A DNA stretch of 64,000 bases from Methylosinus sp. LW4 (GTDB taxonomy: Bacteria > Pseudomonadota > Alphaproteobacteria > Rhizobiales > Beijerinckiaceae). Positions 54,160-64,000 of the stretch are shown one piece after another. The position numbers were made by a program, and so were the translations under genes. The stretch is taken from positions 2,056,667 to 2,120,666 of the forward strand of contig NZ_KB900626.1 of the NCBI RefSeq assembly GCF_000379125.1. Reading direction: 5' to 3'. How positions within the stretch are numbered: position 1 is the first letter of the stretch; every line of letters begins with the position of its first letter. Under the pieces are notes generated by a model, which was not told the DNA's origin, did no database searches, and saw only the letters and a program-made list of their open reading frames with translations.

Positions 54160-56325
54160 GTGAGGCTTCATCCTGACGCATATTCTCGGACGACGCGCGC
54201 AGAGCGTCGCCCGACGAGCGTAGATCCCTTGTTTTTGCTTGCTCGGAGCGAGAGACGAGACGCGCAGTCCAGCGCGCTTTCTTCCTATCGTCTACGTCGA
54301 AGCCTCCGCGACATAGCGATGATCTCTGTCTTCGCTCTGCCTGCGCCCGCTCTTTGCGAGGAGGCGACGGAGGAAGCGAGAGTCGGCGTCGCGCAGATGC
54401 GGCCGGGAGAAAAAAAGGAGAAGGACGACGCGCCGAAGGCGAAGAGTCTCGGCAAGGATGTCGCCGGCGTCTTCGTCAATGCGTCGGTCTCCGATTCTGG
54501 CTATTCGCCGGGCTTTGTGATGCGCGGCTTTCCCGGCGGGCTCACTTTGTTCGACGGCGCCGCGCATGGCTTCACCTCGCAGGAGGTCAATCTTTCGACG
54601 GTCGATCACGTCGAATTCTACAAAGGCCCTTCCGCCATGCTGTTCGGCAAGGCGCTCGGCGGCTATGGCGGCTCGGCGAACTACATACGCAAGGCGCCGA
54701 CGACAGAGACTTTCGCGCGCGGAACGGCGACGATCGGCGCCTATGACGTCTATCGCACGACCTTCGATGTGAACGCGCCGCTGAACGACGCGCAGACGCT
54801 GCTGTTCCGCATGACCGGCTTCGCGCAGAGCGTCGGCAGCTTCGTCGATTATGTGCGCTCGCGCGGATTCCTCCTCGCGCCGACGGGAACGCTCATCCTC
54901 GACAATGGCGACAAGGCGACATTGCGCGCCGAATATAGCGCATCGCGCCTCGTCTATCGCGACGGCGCGCCGGCCGCGCCGATCTTTCTACATGCGCCGC
55001 GCTCCTTCTACGCAGGCGCGCCGGTCTATGAGCATGAGACGCCGAATGCGGCGGATTTCACCTTCACCTATGAGCACGCCTTCGGCGCCGACTGGTCGCT
55101 CACATCGGTCGTCGATTATTCGCTGAACGGCAACCAATACGGCTGGTTTCAGGGCTGGGGCTATGACGGCCTCCATTCGGTGACGCTCGGCCGCCCGGTG
55201 CGGACGCATCAGGCGTCGCGAAGCTTCGACGCGCAGCTGCGGCTGAACGGACGCTTCTCGACCGGCGATATCGGCCACAGCGTTTTTCTCGGGCTCGAGC
55301 ATTGGGACTATTTCTTCGGCCATGACGAAAAATTCGCGCGCGACACGCTGCCGAACATCGACATAGGCGCGCCGATCTATCCGGTCGGCGTCGATTTTTT
55401 CGGCGCGCAATGGGCCAATGGCGCGGCGCGCGCCTGGAGCCGCTCCGTCTATGCGCAGGATCTCATCGATCTCTCGCCGCAATGGCGCATTCTCTTCGGC
55501 GGCCGCTATGATCTGCTGGCGCAGCGCGAGACCGTCTTCGATCCTCTCGGCGCGCTCTCTGGAACATCGTCCTCCACGATCGGCAAGGGAATCCGCGGCT
55601 ATTTCAGCCCGCGCGCCGGCCTATTGTATCGGCCGGACGACGAGACGCATTTCTTTGCCGCCTTCGGGCGCTCGCTCATTCCCAATATTTCCGTGCGCGT
55701 GCGCGGCGGCGACGCGCCGCCGCCGCAACAGGACACACAATATGAGGTCGGCTTCGAGCGGCGCTTTCCAGACTATAAAGCGCGCTTCGAAGTGGGCCTT
55801 TTCGATGTGACGCGCGATCATGTCGCCATCGCCGATCCCGCTGATCCGGGCGGCTTCTACGCCCTCGTCACAGGACGCCAGCACAGCCATGGCGTCGAAT
55901 TTCATCTCTCCGCCGAAATTCTTCCCGGATTGAACGCGAGCGGCGCCGCCACTTTTCTGCACGCCGTCGTCGCAAAGGATTCCAACGTCCCCTCGCAAGC
56001 GGGCAGCGATCTCCTCGGCGCGCCGCGCCGCGTCTTCAGCGTCAGCCTCGACTACAAGCCGGAATGGGATTTCCTGCGCGGATTGGAACTGGGCGCGAGC
56101 TATTATTACGCCAGCGCGGCGGAGGCGACGCTGCCCAATGTCTATGGCTTCACCCTCGCGCCGCAGCAAATGCTCGGCGCCTCGCTCGGCTATCGTTTCG
56201 ACGAGCATTGGAAGCTCGACGTGAGCGCCAGCAATCTCACCGATCGACCGAATTTCACGTCCGGCGGCGCGCTCTTTCGCGGCGAGCCGCGCTCGATCTC
56301 GGCGACGGTGTCGTTCAAATATTGA
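54160..56325 (+). CDS. TonB-dependent outer-membrane receptor
   Basis: A 721-residue receptor for ferric siderophores or other metal chelates. The GTG start at 54160 follows GAGG and gives a long basic N-region before the hydrophobic core (MISVFALPAPALCEE), an extended signal peptide common in such receptors. The plug domain carries GKDVAGVFVNASVSDSG, VMRGFPGGLTLFDG and VEFYKGPSAMLFGKALGG; the barrel ends with the typical NLTDRPNFTSGGALFRGEP and a terminal aromatic (VSFKY). The plug starts abruptly after a charged segment (EKKEKDDAPKAK), and no TonB box is obvious. No siderophore synthesis genes are nearby; ligand unknown. Confidence 0.85.
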   Translation: MRLHPDAYSRTTRAERRPTSVDPLFLLARSERRDAQSSALSSYRLRRSLRDIAMISVFALPAPALCEEATEEARVGVAQMRPGEKKEKDDAPKAKSLGKDVAGVFVNASVSDSGYSPGFVMRGFPGGLTLFDGAAHGFTSQEVNLSTVDHVEFYKGPSAMLFGKALGGYGGSANYIRKAPTTETFARGTATIGAYDVYRTTFDVNAPLNDAQTLLFRMTGFAQSVGSFVDYVRSRGFLLAPTGTLILDNGDKATLRAEYSASRLVYRDGAPAAPIFLHAPRSFYAGAPVYEHETPNAADFTFTYEHAFGADWSLTSVVDYSLNGNQYGWFQGWGYDGLHSVTLGRPVRTHQASRSFDAQLRLNGRFSTGDIGHSVFLGLEHWDYFFGHDEKFARDTLPNIDIGAPIYPVGVDFFGAQWANGAARAWSRSVYAQDLIDLSPQWRILFGGRYDLLAQRETVFDPLGALSGTSSSTIGKGIRGYFSPRAGLLYRPDDETHFFAAFGRSLIPNISVRVRGGDAPPPQQDTQYEVGFERRFPDYKARFEVGLFDVTRDHVAIADPADPGGFYALVTGRQHSHGVEFHLSAEILPGLNASGAATFLHAVVAKDSNVPSQAGSDLLGAPRRVFSVSLDYKPEWDFLRGLELGASYYYASAAEATLPNVYGFTLAPQQMLGASLGYRFDEHWKLDVSASNLTDRPNFTSGGALFRGEPRSISATVSFKY

Positions 56326-56329
56326 ACGC

Positions 56330-57736
56330 TCAGCCGCGCAGCGTCGCGCCGATCAGCACGAGGCACGGCCCTTCGAGCGTCTCCTGCGCGACGCGCTGCG
56401 GCAGATCGCCGATCGAGCCCGCGATGATGCGCTGCTGCGGCGTGCTGGCGCGCTCGACGAGAAAGGCCGGGGTCGCAGGGTCCATGCCCTCCTCGAGCAG
56501 GCGCTTCGACAGAGCGGGAAGCGTGCGATTGCCCATATAGACCGCCGTGGTCGCGCGGCGGTCGGCGAGCGCGCGCCAATCTATGTCCTCGGGGAATTTG
56601 CCGTCGCTCGTATGCGCGGTGACGAATTGCACGCGGCGCGCCGTGTCGCGATTGGTGAGCGAGACCTCGAGCGCCGCCGCCGCCGCCAGCGCCGCCGTCA
56701 CGCCGGGCACGATCTCCGCCTCGAGGCCGGCGGCGCGAATGGCGCCGATTTCCTCATTGGCGCGGCCGAAGATCATCGGATCGCCGCCCTTGAGGCGCAC
56801 GACATTCTTGCCCTCCTTGGCGAGCTTCACCAGAAGAGCGGTGATCTCCTCCTGCTTCACCGAAGGCGCATAGCCGCGCTTGCCGACATTGATGCGCACC
56901 GCCTCGCGCCGCGCGAGATCGAGCACGGCGGCGGGCACCAGATCGTCGAAGAGAACGACATCGGCGCCGACGAGCGCGCGCAGGCCTTTCAGCGTCAGCA
57001 GTTCCGGGTCGCCCGGCCCGGCGCCGACCAGAGTGACGCGACCGCGCGCGGACGTTTCATCAGCGCGACGCGTCTCCTCGAGCAGCGCGTCGAGATCGCC
57101 GTCCTGCGGCGCATGCTCGACGCGTGCAAAAGCTTCGCGGGTGAACCGGCGCCAGAAATCGCGGCGCGCGAAAAAATCGAGGCCGGAGGCCATCACGCGC
57201 GGACGCCAGGCGCGCGCCGCTCTGGTCCAGGCGGAGAAGCTCGACGGAATCAGCGTCTCGACGCGGGCGCGCACGGCCTGGGCGAAGGCCGGCGCCGCGC
57301 CGCTGGTGGAGACGCCGATGACCAGCGGCGAGCGATTGACGATGGCGCCCATCAGAAAATCGCTGAGCGCCGGCCGGTCGGTGAGATTGACGGGAACGCC
57401 CTGCGCTTTCGCGGCGTCGCGAAAGGTCTGCGCCTCGGAATCGTCCTCGATGACGGCGAGCGCCATGGCCGCCCCGGCGAGGTCGTCCGCTCGCCAGCCG
57501 CGCTCATGCAGGGTGAGGCGCGCGCGCGCCGCGGCGACGGCCTGGAGGCGCGGCGAGGGAGACGCCGCGAAGACATCGACCTGCGCGCCGGCCGCGGCGG
57601 CGAGATCCGCCTTCCAAGCCGCGCCATCGGAGCCGCCCGCGACGACCACGCGCCGGCCCTCCAGCGCATAGAACACCGGCAGGGTCGCGAGCTCCTGCAT
57701 TAGCTCGGCAGGGACTTCGTCTGGCTTGCGCGTCAA
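56330..57736 (-). CDS. cysG: Siroheme synthase CysG
   Basis: A 468-residue trifunctional enzyme making siroheme for sulfite and nitrite reductases. The N-terminal dehydrogenase/ferrochelatase part opens with LPVFYALEGRRVVVAGGSDG; the C-terminal SAM uroporphyrinogen methyltransferase has VTLVGAGPGDPELLTLKG, VRLKGGDPMIFGRANEE and MGNRTLPALSKRLLEEG. TTG 57736 is chosen because GGAGAGAG precedes it; ATG 57700, immediately before the conserved region, is an alternative. Its end is five bases from the TonB receptor stop. Confidence 0.93.
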   Translation of the reverse strand: MTRKPDEVPAELMQELATLPVFYALEGRRVVVAGGSDGAAWKADLAAAAGAQVDVFAASPSPRLQAVAAARARLTLHERGWRADDLAGAAMALAVIEDDSEAQTFRDAAKAQGVPVNLTDRPALSDFLMGAIVNRSPLVIGVSTSGAAPAFAQAVRARVETLIPSSFSAWTRAARAWRPRVMASGLDFFARRDFWRRFTREAFARVEHAPQDGDLDALLEETRRADETSARGRVTLVGAGPGDPELLTLKGLRALVGADVVLFDDLVPAAVLDLARREAVRINVGKRGYAPSVKQEEITALLVKLAKEGKNVVRLKGGDPMIFGRANEEIGAIRAAGLEAEIVPGVTAALAAAAALEVSLTNRDTARRVQFVTAHTSDGKFPEDIDWRALADRRATTAVYMGNRTLPALSKRLLEEGMDPATPAFLVERASTPQQRIIAGSIGDLPQRVAQETLEGPCLVLIGATLRG

Positions 57737-57793
57737 CTCGGCTCTCTCTCCATGACTGTCACGAGGGCATTTAGCCCCTATCCTGCAAAAGAA

Positions 57794-57817
57794 AAAGCGG
57801 CCCGCGAGGGCCGCTTT
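57794..57817 (-). terminator. Rho-independent terminator of the cytochrome c gene
   Basis: A perfect 10-base-pair stem (AAAGCGGCCC 57794-57803 with GGGCCGCTTT 57808-57817) and a four-base loop. On the minus strand it is followed by a T-rich stretch (TTCTTTTG), 25 bases after the cytochrome stop codon. Confidence 0.85.
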
Positions 57818-57841
57818 CGCCAACCGAACGAGAGGCTCGGA

Positions 57842-58240
57842 CTACTTCTTCTTGCCGTCGGCGCCGAACTGGCTGAGATAGGCCCAGACATTGTCCTGGT
57901 CCGCCTCGGACGGCAGGCCCGGGAACACCATCTTGGTGCCGGCGACCTTGGCCTTCGGATTCTTGACGAATTCCTTGAAGGCGGCCTCGTCCCAGGTGAT
58001 GCCGGCGCCCTTCAGCGCGTCGGAATAGGTGTAGCCCTCGACCGAGGCGGCCTTGCGGCCGTTGATGCCGTTGAGCTCGGGAGCCACGGCGTTCTTCGCC
58101 GTCTCGCCGACCTGATGGCAGGCCTTGCACTTGTTGAAGACCTTCTCGCCCGCCGCGGGATCGCCGGCGGCGATCGCCTGGCCGGCCATGGCGGTGAAAA
58201 CGACGCCCGCAGCGAGCGCCAGTCTGGTCACAGATTTCAT
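57842..58240 (-). CDS. Cytochrome c2-like class I cytochrome c
   Basis: A 132-residue periplasmic electron carrier. The signal peptide MKSVTRLALAAGVVFTAMAG ends at AIAA; the heme motif CKACH is at residues 38-42 and the axial Met is in GTKMVFPGLPSEAD. The segments GINGRKAASVEGYTYSDALK and ITWDEAAFKEFVKNPKAKVA are characteristic of cytochromes c2 and mitochondrial-type c. The short Lys-rich C-terminus (DGKKK) may help docking to an oxidase. ATG 58240; own terminator downstream. Confidence 0.95.
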   Translation of the reverse strand: MKSVTRLALAAGVVFTAMAGQAIAAGDPAAGEKVFNKCKACHQVGETAKNAVAPELNGINGRKAASVEGYTYSDALKGAGITWDEAAFKEFVKNPKAKVAGTKMVFPGLPSEADQDNVWAYLSQFGADGKKK

Positions 58241-58405
58241 CCTCGTTCCTTTCCTCGAAGCGTCGTCCCCTGGGAACCGACTATCTTGGTTTTGCCGGCC
58301 CGGGCGTGACGCCAGCGCCGATCGTTCATCCCGCGGCCGGGAAACTATATCGGAGCGCTATTGGTGACAATATGCTCCCCCGCCTGAACGGGGCCTGAAA
58401 TATCG

Positions 58406-59029
58406 TTAGGTAACGCGGCGCAACGTCAAATTGATGCGCCCGCCCTCGGCGAATAATGGCGACGCGAGCTTCGGCGCGAGCTCCGGCAGCAGCCGATCGA
58501 CGCCATGGAAGCGCAGCCGCGCCGGCCCGCCCAGCGTCAGCACATCGCCCGAAGACAGAACGAAGGCCCGCGACGAATCGGAGCGCTTCACGCCGCCGAG
58601 ACGAAAACGGCAATCGGCGCCGAGAGAAACGGAAAGAATCGGCGCCGAAAAATCCGCTTCGTCGCGGTCCTGATGCGCGCCCATCTTGGCGTCGCGCCCA
58701 TAGTAATTCACCAGGCAGGCCTGCGGCGGCTGCGGATGCCCGGCCAGCGCCGCCCAGGCGTCGAGCAGCATTTGCGGCATGGGCGGCCAGGGCTCGCCGG
58801 TCTGCGGATGGCGCGCCTCATAGCGATAGCCACGCGCCTGATCGCTGAGCCAGCCGAGCGGCCCGCAATTGGTCATGCGCACGGAGAAGGGCTGCCCGCT
58901 GCGCGGCATGGTGGGCGTGAACCAGGGCGCGCCGGCGACGATCCGCTCCAGCTCGCGCAGCAGAGCGAGCTGCGCGGCCTCGTCGAAATAGCCGCGATAG
59001 AGGCGAACGCCCGGCTCTATTTCAGACAT
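58406..59029 (-). CDS. alkB: AlkB-type 2-oxoglutarate/Fe(II) dioxygenase
   Basis: A 207-residue demethylase repairing 1-methyladenine and 3-methylcytosine in nucleic acids. The iron ligands are in MGAHQDRDEADFSAP (His-x-Asp) and RLRFHGVDRLLPE (His); the 2-oxoglutarate Arg is in RINLTLRRVT. ATG 59029 follows GGAG; the frame upstream belongs to antisense sequence. It is 32 bases downstream of gpmA on the same strand. Confidence 0.93.
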   Translation of the reverse strand: MSEIEPGVRLYRGYFDEAAQLALLRELERIVAGAPWFTPTMPRSGQPFSVRMTNCGPLGWLSDQARGYRYEARHPQTGEPWPPMPQMLLDAWAALAGHPQPPQACLVNYYGRDAKMGAHQDRDEADFSAPILSVSLGADCRFRLGGVKRSDSSRAFVLSSGDVLTLGGPARLRFHGVDRLLPELAPKLASPLFAEGGRINLTLRRVT

Positions 59030-59061
59030 GATCGCTCCATCCGGCGCGGAGCGGCCGCGCG

Positions 59062-59682
59062 TCAGCGGTCGAGCACTTCCTTGGTCGCGACGGTCGAATC
59101 GGAATTGAGCCGGTAGACGATCGGCACGCCGGTGGCGATCTCGAGCGAGGACACCGATTCGGGCGTCAGCCGGTCGAGCACCATGGCCAGAGCGCGCAGC
59201 GAATTGCCATGGGCGGCGACCAGCACACGCTCGCCTCGCATGGCGCGCGGCAGAATCTCCTGGCAATAGAAGGGCAGCACGCGCGCCACCGTATCCTTGA
59301 GGCTCTCGCCGCCGGGCGGCGCGACGTCATAGGAGCGCCGCCACAGCCGCACCTGCTCCTCGCCCCATTGCTGGCGCGCCTCGTCCTTGTTGAGGCCGGA
59401 GAGGTCGCCGTAATGCCGCTCATTGAGCGCGCGGCTGCGGATGACGGGCACATCTCTCTGCCCGAGCTCATGAAAGGTGAGATCGAGCGTGTGCTGCGCG
59501 CGCAGCAGCAGCGAGGTGAAGCCGATGTTGAAGCGCAGATCGATGCGCTTGAGCTCCCGCCCGGCTCGCCGCGCCTCCTCGATCCCTTTGGGCGACAGGT
59601 CAGGATTCTTCCAGCCCGTGAAGAGGTTTTTGGCGTTCCACTCGCTTTCGCCATGGCGGAGGAGGACGAGAATACGGTCCAT
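59062..59682 (-). CDS. gpmA: 2,3-bisphosphoglycerate-dependent phosphoglycerate mutase
   Basis: A 206-residue glycolytic enzyme interconverting 3- and 2-phosphoglycerate. The catalytic His is in [18 protein letters not shown] at the N-terminus; [18 protein letters not shown] and [18 protein letters not shown] carry further active-site residues. It has the short alphaproteobacterial form, lacking part of the C-terminal tail. It follows dapB by 39 bases. Confidence 0.95.
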   Translation of the reverse strand: MDRILVLLRHGESEWNAKNLFTGWKNPDLSPKGIEEARRAGRELKRIDLRFNIGFTSLLLRAQHTLDLTFHELGQRDVPVIRSRALNERHYGDLSGLNKDEARQQWGEEQVRLWRRSYDVAPPGGESLKDTVARVLPFYCQEILPRAMRGERVLVAAHGNSLRALAMVLDRLTPESVSSLEIATGVPIVYRLNSDSTVATKEVLDR

Positions 59683-59721
59683 GCGGGCTATGTCCCTCGA
59701 ATCGAACGATGCGGCGCGCGA

Positions 59722-60537
59722 TCAGGCGCCGGCGAGGCCGAGCACATCGGCCATAGAATAGAGGCCGGCCGGCCGGCCTCGCGTCCAAACTGCTGCGGCG
59801 ATCGCGCCGCGCGCGAAAATTCCGCGATCCTCGGCGCGATGCGCGAGCTCTATGCGCTCGCCCGCCCCGGCGAAAATAACCGAATGCTCGCCCACCACCG
59901 TGCCGCCGCGCAGCGAGGCGAAGCCTATGTCGCCCTCCCGCCGCGCGCCGGTGAGGCCGTCGCGGGCGCGGGCGCTATGCTCGGCGAGCGCGATCTCCCG
60001 CCCCTGCGCCGCCGCCTCGCCCAAAAGGAGCGCCGTGCCCGAGGGCGCGTCCACCTTCATGCGGTGGTGCATCTCGACGATCTCTATGTCCCAGGCGGAG
60101 CCGAGCGCCTTTGCGGCGCGCTCCACCAGAACGGCGAGAAGATTGACGCCGAGGCTCATATTGCCGGAGCGCACCACGGGAACGCGCTCGGCCGCTGCGG
60201 CGAGAGCGACGAGGTCCTCGCCCGAAAATCCGGTGGTTCCGATGACATGGGCGACTCCCGCCGCCGCAGCGAGCCGGGCCAGCGCCACCGTCGTCGCGGG
60301 CGTCGAAAAATCAATGGCCACATCGGCCGTCGCCAGCGCGGCCGCCACATCGGCGGAAAGGCGCACCCCATTGGCGGGGCGCCCGACCAGCAGGCCGGCG
60401 TCCTCTCCGAGGACGAGGGAATTGGACGATACGAGCGCGCCGGTCAGAGCGACGCCTTTCGTCTCGCCGGCGGCGGCGATGAGCATCCGGCCCATGCGGC
60501 CGGCGGCGCCGACGATGACCAGCCGCACATCGCTCAT
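59722..60537 (-). CDS. dapB: 4-hydroxy-tetrahydrodipicolinate reductase DapB
   Basis: A 271-residue NAD(P)H enzyme of the diaminopimelate/lysine pathway. The cofactor motif VIVGAAGRMGRMLIAAAG is at the N-terminus, and the catalytic/substrate block EIVEMHHRMKVDAPSGTALL near residue 150. First gene of the run dapB-gpmA-alkB. Confidence 0.96.
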   Translation of the reverse strand: MSDVRLVIVGAAGRMGRMLIAAAGETKGVALTGALVSSNSLVLGEDAGLLVGRPANGVRLSADVAAALATADVAIDFSTPATTVALARLAAAAGVAHVIGTTGFSGEDLVALAAAAERVPVVRSGNMSLGVNLLAVLVERAAKALGSAWDIEIVEMHHRMKVDAPSGTALLLGEAAAQGREIALAEHSARARDGLTGARREGDIGFASLRGGTVVGEHSVIFAGAGERIELAHRAEDRGIFARGAIAAAVWTRGRPAGLYSMADVLGLAGA

Positions 60538-60646
60538 GACGCTTCGCCCCCATTCGAAATTCGCGCGGCCTCACTCGAGCCGGCGGCCAGTCTATACAGC
60601 CCCGATGCGCGAATGAGAAGGGGAGACGCCCCACCCGATCGGGCGG

Positions 60647-61189
60647 CTATTTGCCTTTCGGGCGGAAGGCGGCGACGCGCGCCGGATCGGTCTCTATATA
60701 GGCCGCTCCGATGAGATCGAGACAATAGGGCACGGCCGGCATCACCGCGTCGAGGCAGAGCTCGATTGCGGCCGGCTTTCCGGGCAGGTTGATGACGAGG
60801 CATTTGCCGCGATGCGCGGCCAATTGCCGCGACAATATCGCCGTCGGCGTCTGCGCCAGCGACACTTTGCGCATCAGCTCGCCGAAGCCGGGCAATTCGC
60901 GCGGCGCGGCGGCGAGCGTCGCCTCCGGCGTCAGATCGCGCGGCGACGGCCCCGTGCCGCCAGTGGTGACGACGAGATCGCAGCCGATATTGTCGGCGAG
61001 ATCGATGAGCGTGTCGCGCACGCTCTCGAAGCCATCGGGGATGAGGCGCCGCTCTATGCGGAAGGGCGTGGTCAGCACCTTCTCGAAATAGGCGGCGATG
61101 GCCGGTCCGCTGATGTCCTCATAGACGCCTGCGCTGGCGCGGTCGGAGGCGGTGACGACGCCGATGACGGCTTGCTGTCTCTCAGTCAT
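60647..61189 (-). CDS. mogA: Molybdopterin adenylyltransferase MogA-like
   Basis: A 180-residue molybdenum-cofactor enzyme that adenylylates molybdopterin. The family block LVVTTGGTGPSPRDLTPEAT near 73 and the LPGKPAAIELCLDAVMPAVP segment near 142 are clear. ATG 61189 gives the usual N-terminus (MTERQQAVIGVVTASDRAS). It is separated from dapB by 109 bases and may or may not share its transcript. Confidence 0.93.
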   Translation of the reverse strand: MTERQQAVIGVVTASDRASAGVYEDISGPAIAAYFEKVLTTPFRIERRLIPDGFESVRDTLIDLADNIGCDLVVTTGGTGPSPRDLTPEATLAAAPRELPGFGELMRKVSLAQTPTAILSRQLAAHRGKCLVINLPGKPAAIELCLDAVMPAVPYCLDLIGAAYIETDPARVAAFRPKGK

Positions 61190-61514
61190 GCGCCGCACAA
61201 TAGCGGGTCCAAGGCGCGAGACAACCGAAAGCTCCGTCCATCGCGACGACGAAGCATCCTCGAATCGGAAGTGAAGAATGATGGTGGAGCGGCGTCGCCT
61301 CTTCTGAGCGAGAGAGCGTTATCCGCAGCGTCGGCGCATCGAGCGCAATTTTAGCAACACGGCGACTGTATGGAATTCGAGCACAGCGCGCGAGATCGTC
61401 TCTCAGAGGCCCATTCCGAGGCCTCCTGGGCGCGCGATATATCGCGCGCCCGGCGGCGTCACGAGCCTCGAGGCGAGCTTTGCTCCCGCCCGGCTCGCGT
61501 CGATCCGATAAGGA
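61190..61514. other. Intergenic region, 325 bp, with a 24-bp palindrome
   Basis: It lies between mogA and a small Cys-rich gene, both leftward. A perfect 24-bp palindrome centred between 61439 and 61440 (core CGCGATATATCGCG) is its only clear feature. No reading frame with protein character. Confidence 0.5.
61428..61451. repeat. Perfect 24-bp palindrome
   Basis: Fully self-complementary without a loop (core GCGCGATATATCGCGC). It lies 64 bases downstream of the Cys-rich gene and could be its transcript end, or a dimeric-protein site. No T tract follows. Confidence 0.6.
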
Positions 61515-61757
61515 TTACTCCTTCACAGAGGCCGGCTCGCAGCCGCACTTCTGATAGCAGGCGTCCTTGTCGGACTTGGCCTTCTCGATCGACGCCGGGG
61601 TCGAGGAGAAGCGATTCTTGATCGAAAGAAATTCGAAGTAGCACTTGTCGACGCAGACGCCCTGCTTGTCTTCATCCTTGGTGTCGCAACCGGCGAAAAC
61701 CGGGCCGACCATGCCGAGCGACAGAGCAGCGGCCGTCACAATGGCGCGAATGTTCAT
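61515..61757 (-). CDS. Small secreted six-cysteine peptide
   Basis: An 80-residue protein. The signal peptide MNIRAIVTAAALSLGMVGPV ends at FAG, leaving a 57-residue mature domain with six cysteines near positions 24, 35, 39, 67, 71 and 73 (GCDTKDEDKQGVCVDKCYFE and CYQKCGCEP). The Cys-x3-Cys pattern with many charged residues suggests disulfide or metal binding. If the first Cys follows signal cleavage, lipidation is also possible. No family recognised. AGAGGGA precedes ATG 61757, and a good promoter lies upstream. Confidence 0.72.
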   Translation of the reverse strand: MNIRAIVTAAALSLGMVGPVFAGCDTKDEDKQGVCVDKCYFEFLSIKNRFSSTPASIEKAKSDKDACYQKCGCEPASVKE

Positions 61758-61829
61758 TTGCCGTTTCCCTCTTTTGGACGTGGGAGCATTTGTCCCTTAT
61801 TTTGTTACAGGGCGCATCGTCCCGCGGGG

Positions 61830-61870
61830 GAAATAGGCTGTTTTCGCTGCGGCTGTCAATGTAATTGACA
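61830..61870 (-). promoter_or_regulatory. Promoter and overlapping inverted repeat for the Cys-rich peptide gene
   Basis: On the minus strand TTGACA (61859-61854), an 18-base spacer and TATTTC (61835-61830) form a sigma70-like promoter 73 bases before ATG 61757. The -35 hexamer is half of an inverted repeat TGTCAAT-GTA-ATTGACA (61854-61870), a plausible operator for a dimeric regulator. Confidence 0.5.
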
Positions 61871-61968
61871 TTTCGGTGTCGCGCCGAAGACGATGCGGAG
61901 AAAGCCTTCGCTGCAACGCAGAAAAAGCTCCCGCCCGCATTTTCCGACGAAAACCGCCGTCGCGCGCC

Positions 61969-63968
<2,000 letters not shown>

Positions 63969-64000
63969 ATGCTCCGATTCTACCCGCGGCCTCGGATCGC

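Noticed and set aside
58326..58613. Small open frames between the cytochrome and alkB genes
   Set aside because: They are out-of-frame readings over the alkB end and the cytochrome promoter region, without ribosome sites or domain character.

Overview
The window is about 64 kb of a GC-rich bacterial chromosome with densely packed genes. There is no rRNA, tRNA, transposase, integrase or CRISPR array. The gene content fits an alphaproteobacterium of the Hyphomicrobiales: a PhaR polyhydroxyalkanoate regulator, an EipB-type DUF1849 envelope protein, an Omp25/31-like porin, a fused indolepyruvate:ferredoxin oxidoreductase, a cytochrome c2, and a TPP-riboswitch-controlled thiC. I lean towards a Methylocystis/Methylosinus-like organism because of overall style and the many copper and nickel genes. 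That genus-level guess is inference, because no methane or methanol oxidation gene lies here.

Layout. 1-1.5 kb: a partial NicO nickel/cobalt transporter and its DUF1007 partner. 2-5.5 kb: fused indolepyruvate:ferredoxin oxidoreductase. 5.5-9.6 kb: biotin genes bioF-bioD-bioA, split by a lipoprotein gene, a gene remnant and a palindromic repeat. 9.7-13.1 kb: a small methyltransferase, then a copper ATPase read in frame into a CopZ-like chaperone. 13-14.8 kb: an SDR enzyme and a second NicO exporter with a His-rich loop. 15-20.6 kb: a glycan/polyphosphate-type group (CHAD protein, GT4 glycosyltransferase, glycogen-debranching-type enzyme, PRC-barrel protein). 20.6-25.4 kb: small secreted protein, amine-oxidase fusion, DUF255 thioredoxin-like protein, phosphopantetheinyl transferase. 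25.4-28.7 kb: DUF2325 protein, a heme-monooxygenase-like protein, a small Cys-rich protein, and a PLP lyase. 29-36.5 kb: porin, EamA exporter, esterase, methyltransferase, GloB, DUF985 cupin, GGDEF-EAL protein, PhaR. 36.8-40.8 kb: small lipoprotein, unknown 344-aa protein and KpsE-like polysaccharide export protein, ChaC-like protein, unknown 133-aa protein. 40.9-47.7 kb: glyQ without glyS, CopC-CopD, beta-carbonic anhydrase, EipB, RidA, GDPD, DUF1269. 47.8-53.8 kb: Nnr repair enzyme, a large multicopper oxidase, RecQ. 54-58.2 kb: TonB-dependent receptor, CysG, cytochrome c. 58.4-61.2 kb: dapB-gpmA-alkB run and mogA. 61.5-64 kb: Cys-rich secreted peptide with its own promoter, thiC and its TPP riboswitch.

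Most of this is housekeeping. Metal handling recurs: two NicO transporters, CopA-CopZ, CopC-CopD, a multicopper oxidase, a TonB receptor, siroheme synthesis and a possible heme-degradation pair. The least ordinary observations are two gene fusions in which the downstream partner keeps its own Shine-Dalgarno and ATG (CopA-CopZ across a palindromic repeat; amine oxidase plus a 169-residue unknown domain), a decayed insertion inside the biotin cluster, and a six-cysteine secreted peptide whose promoter overlaps an inverted repeat. I found no convincing entirely new defence or mobile system.
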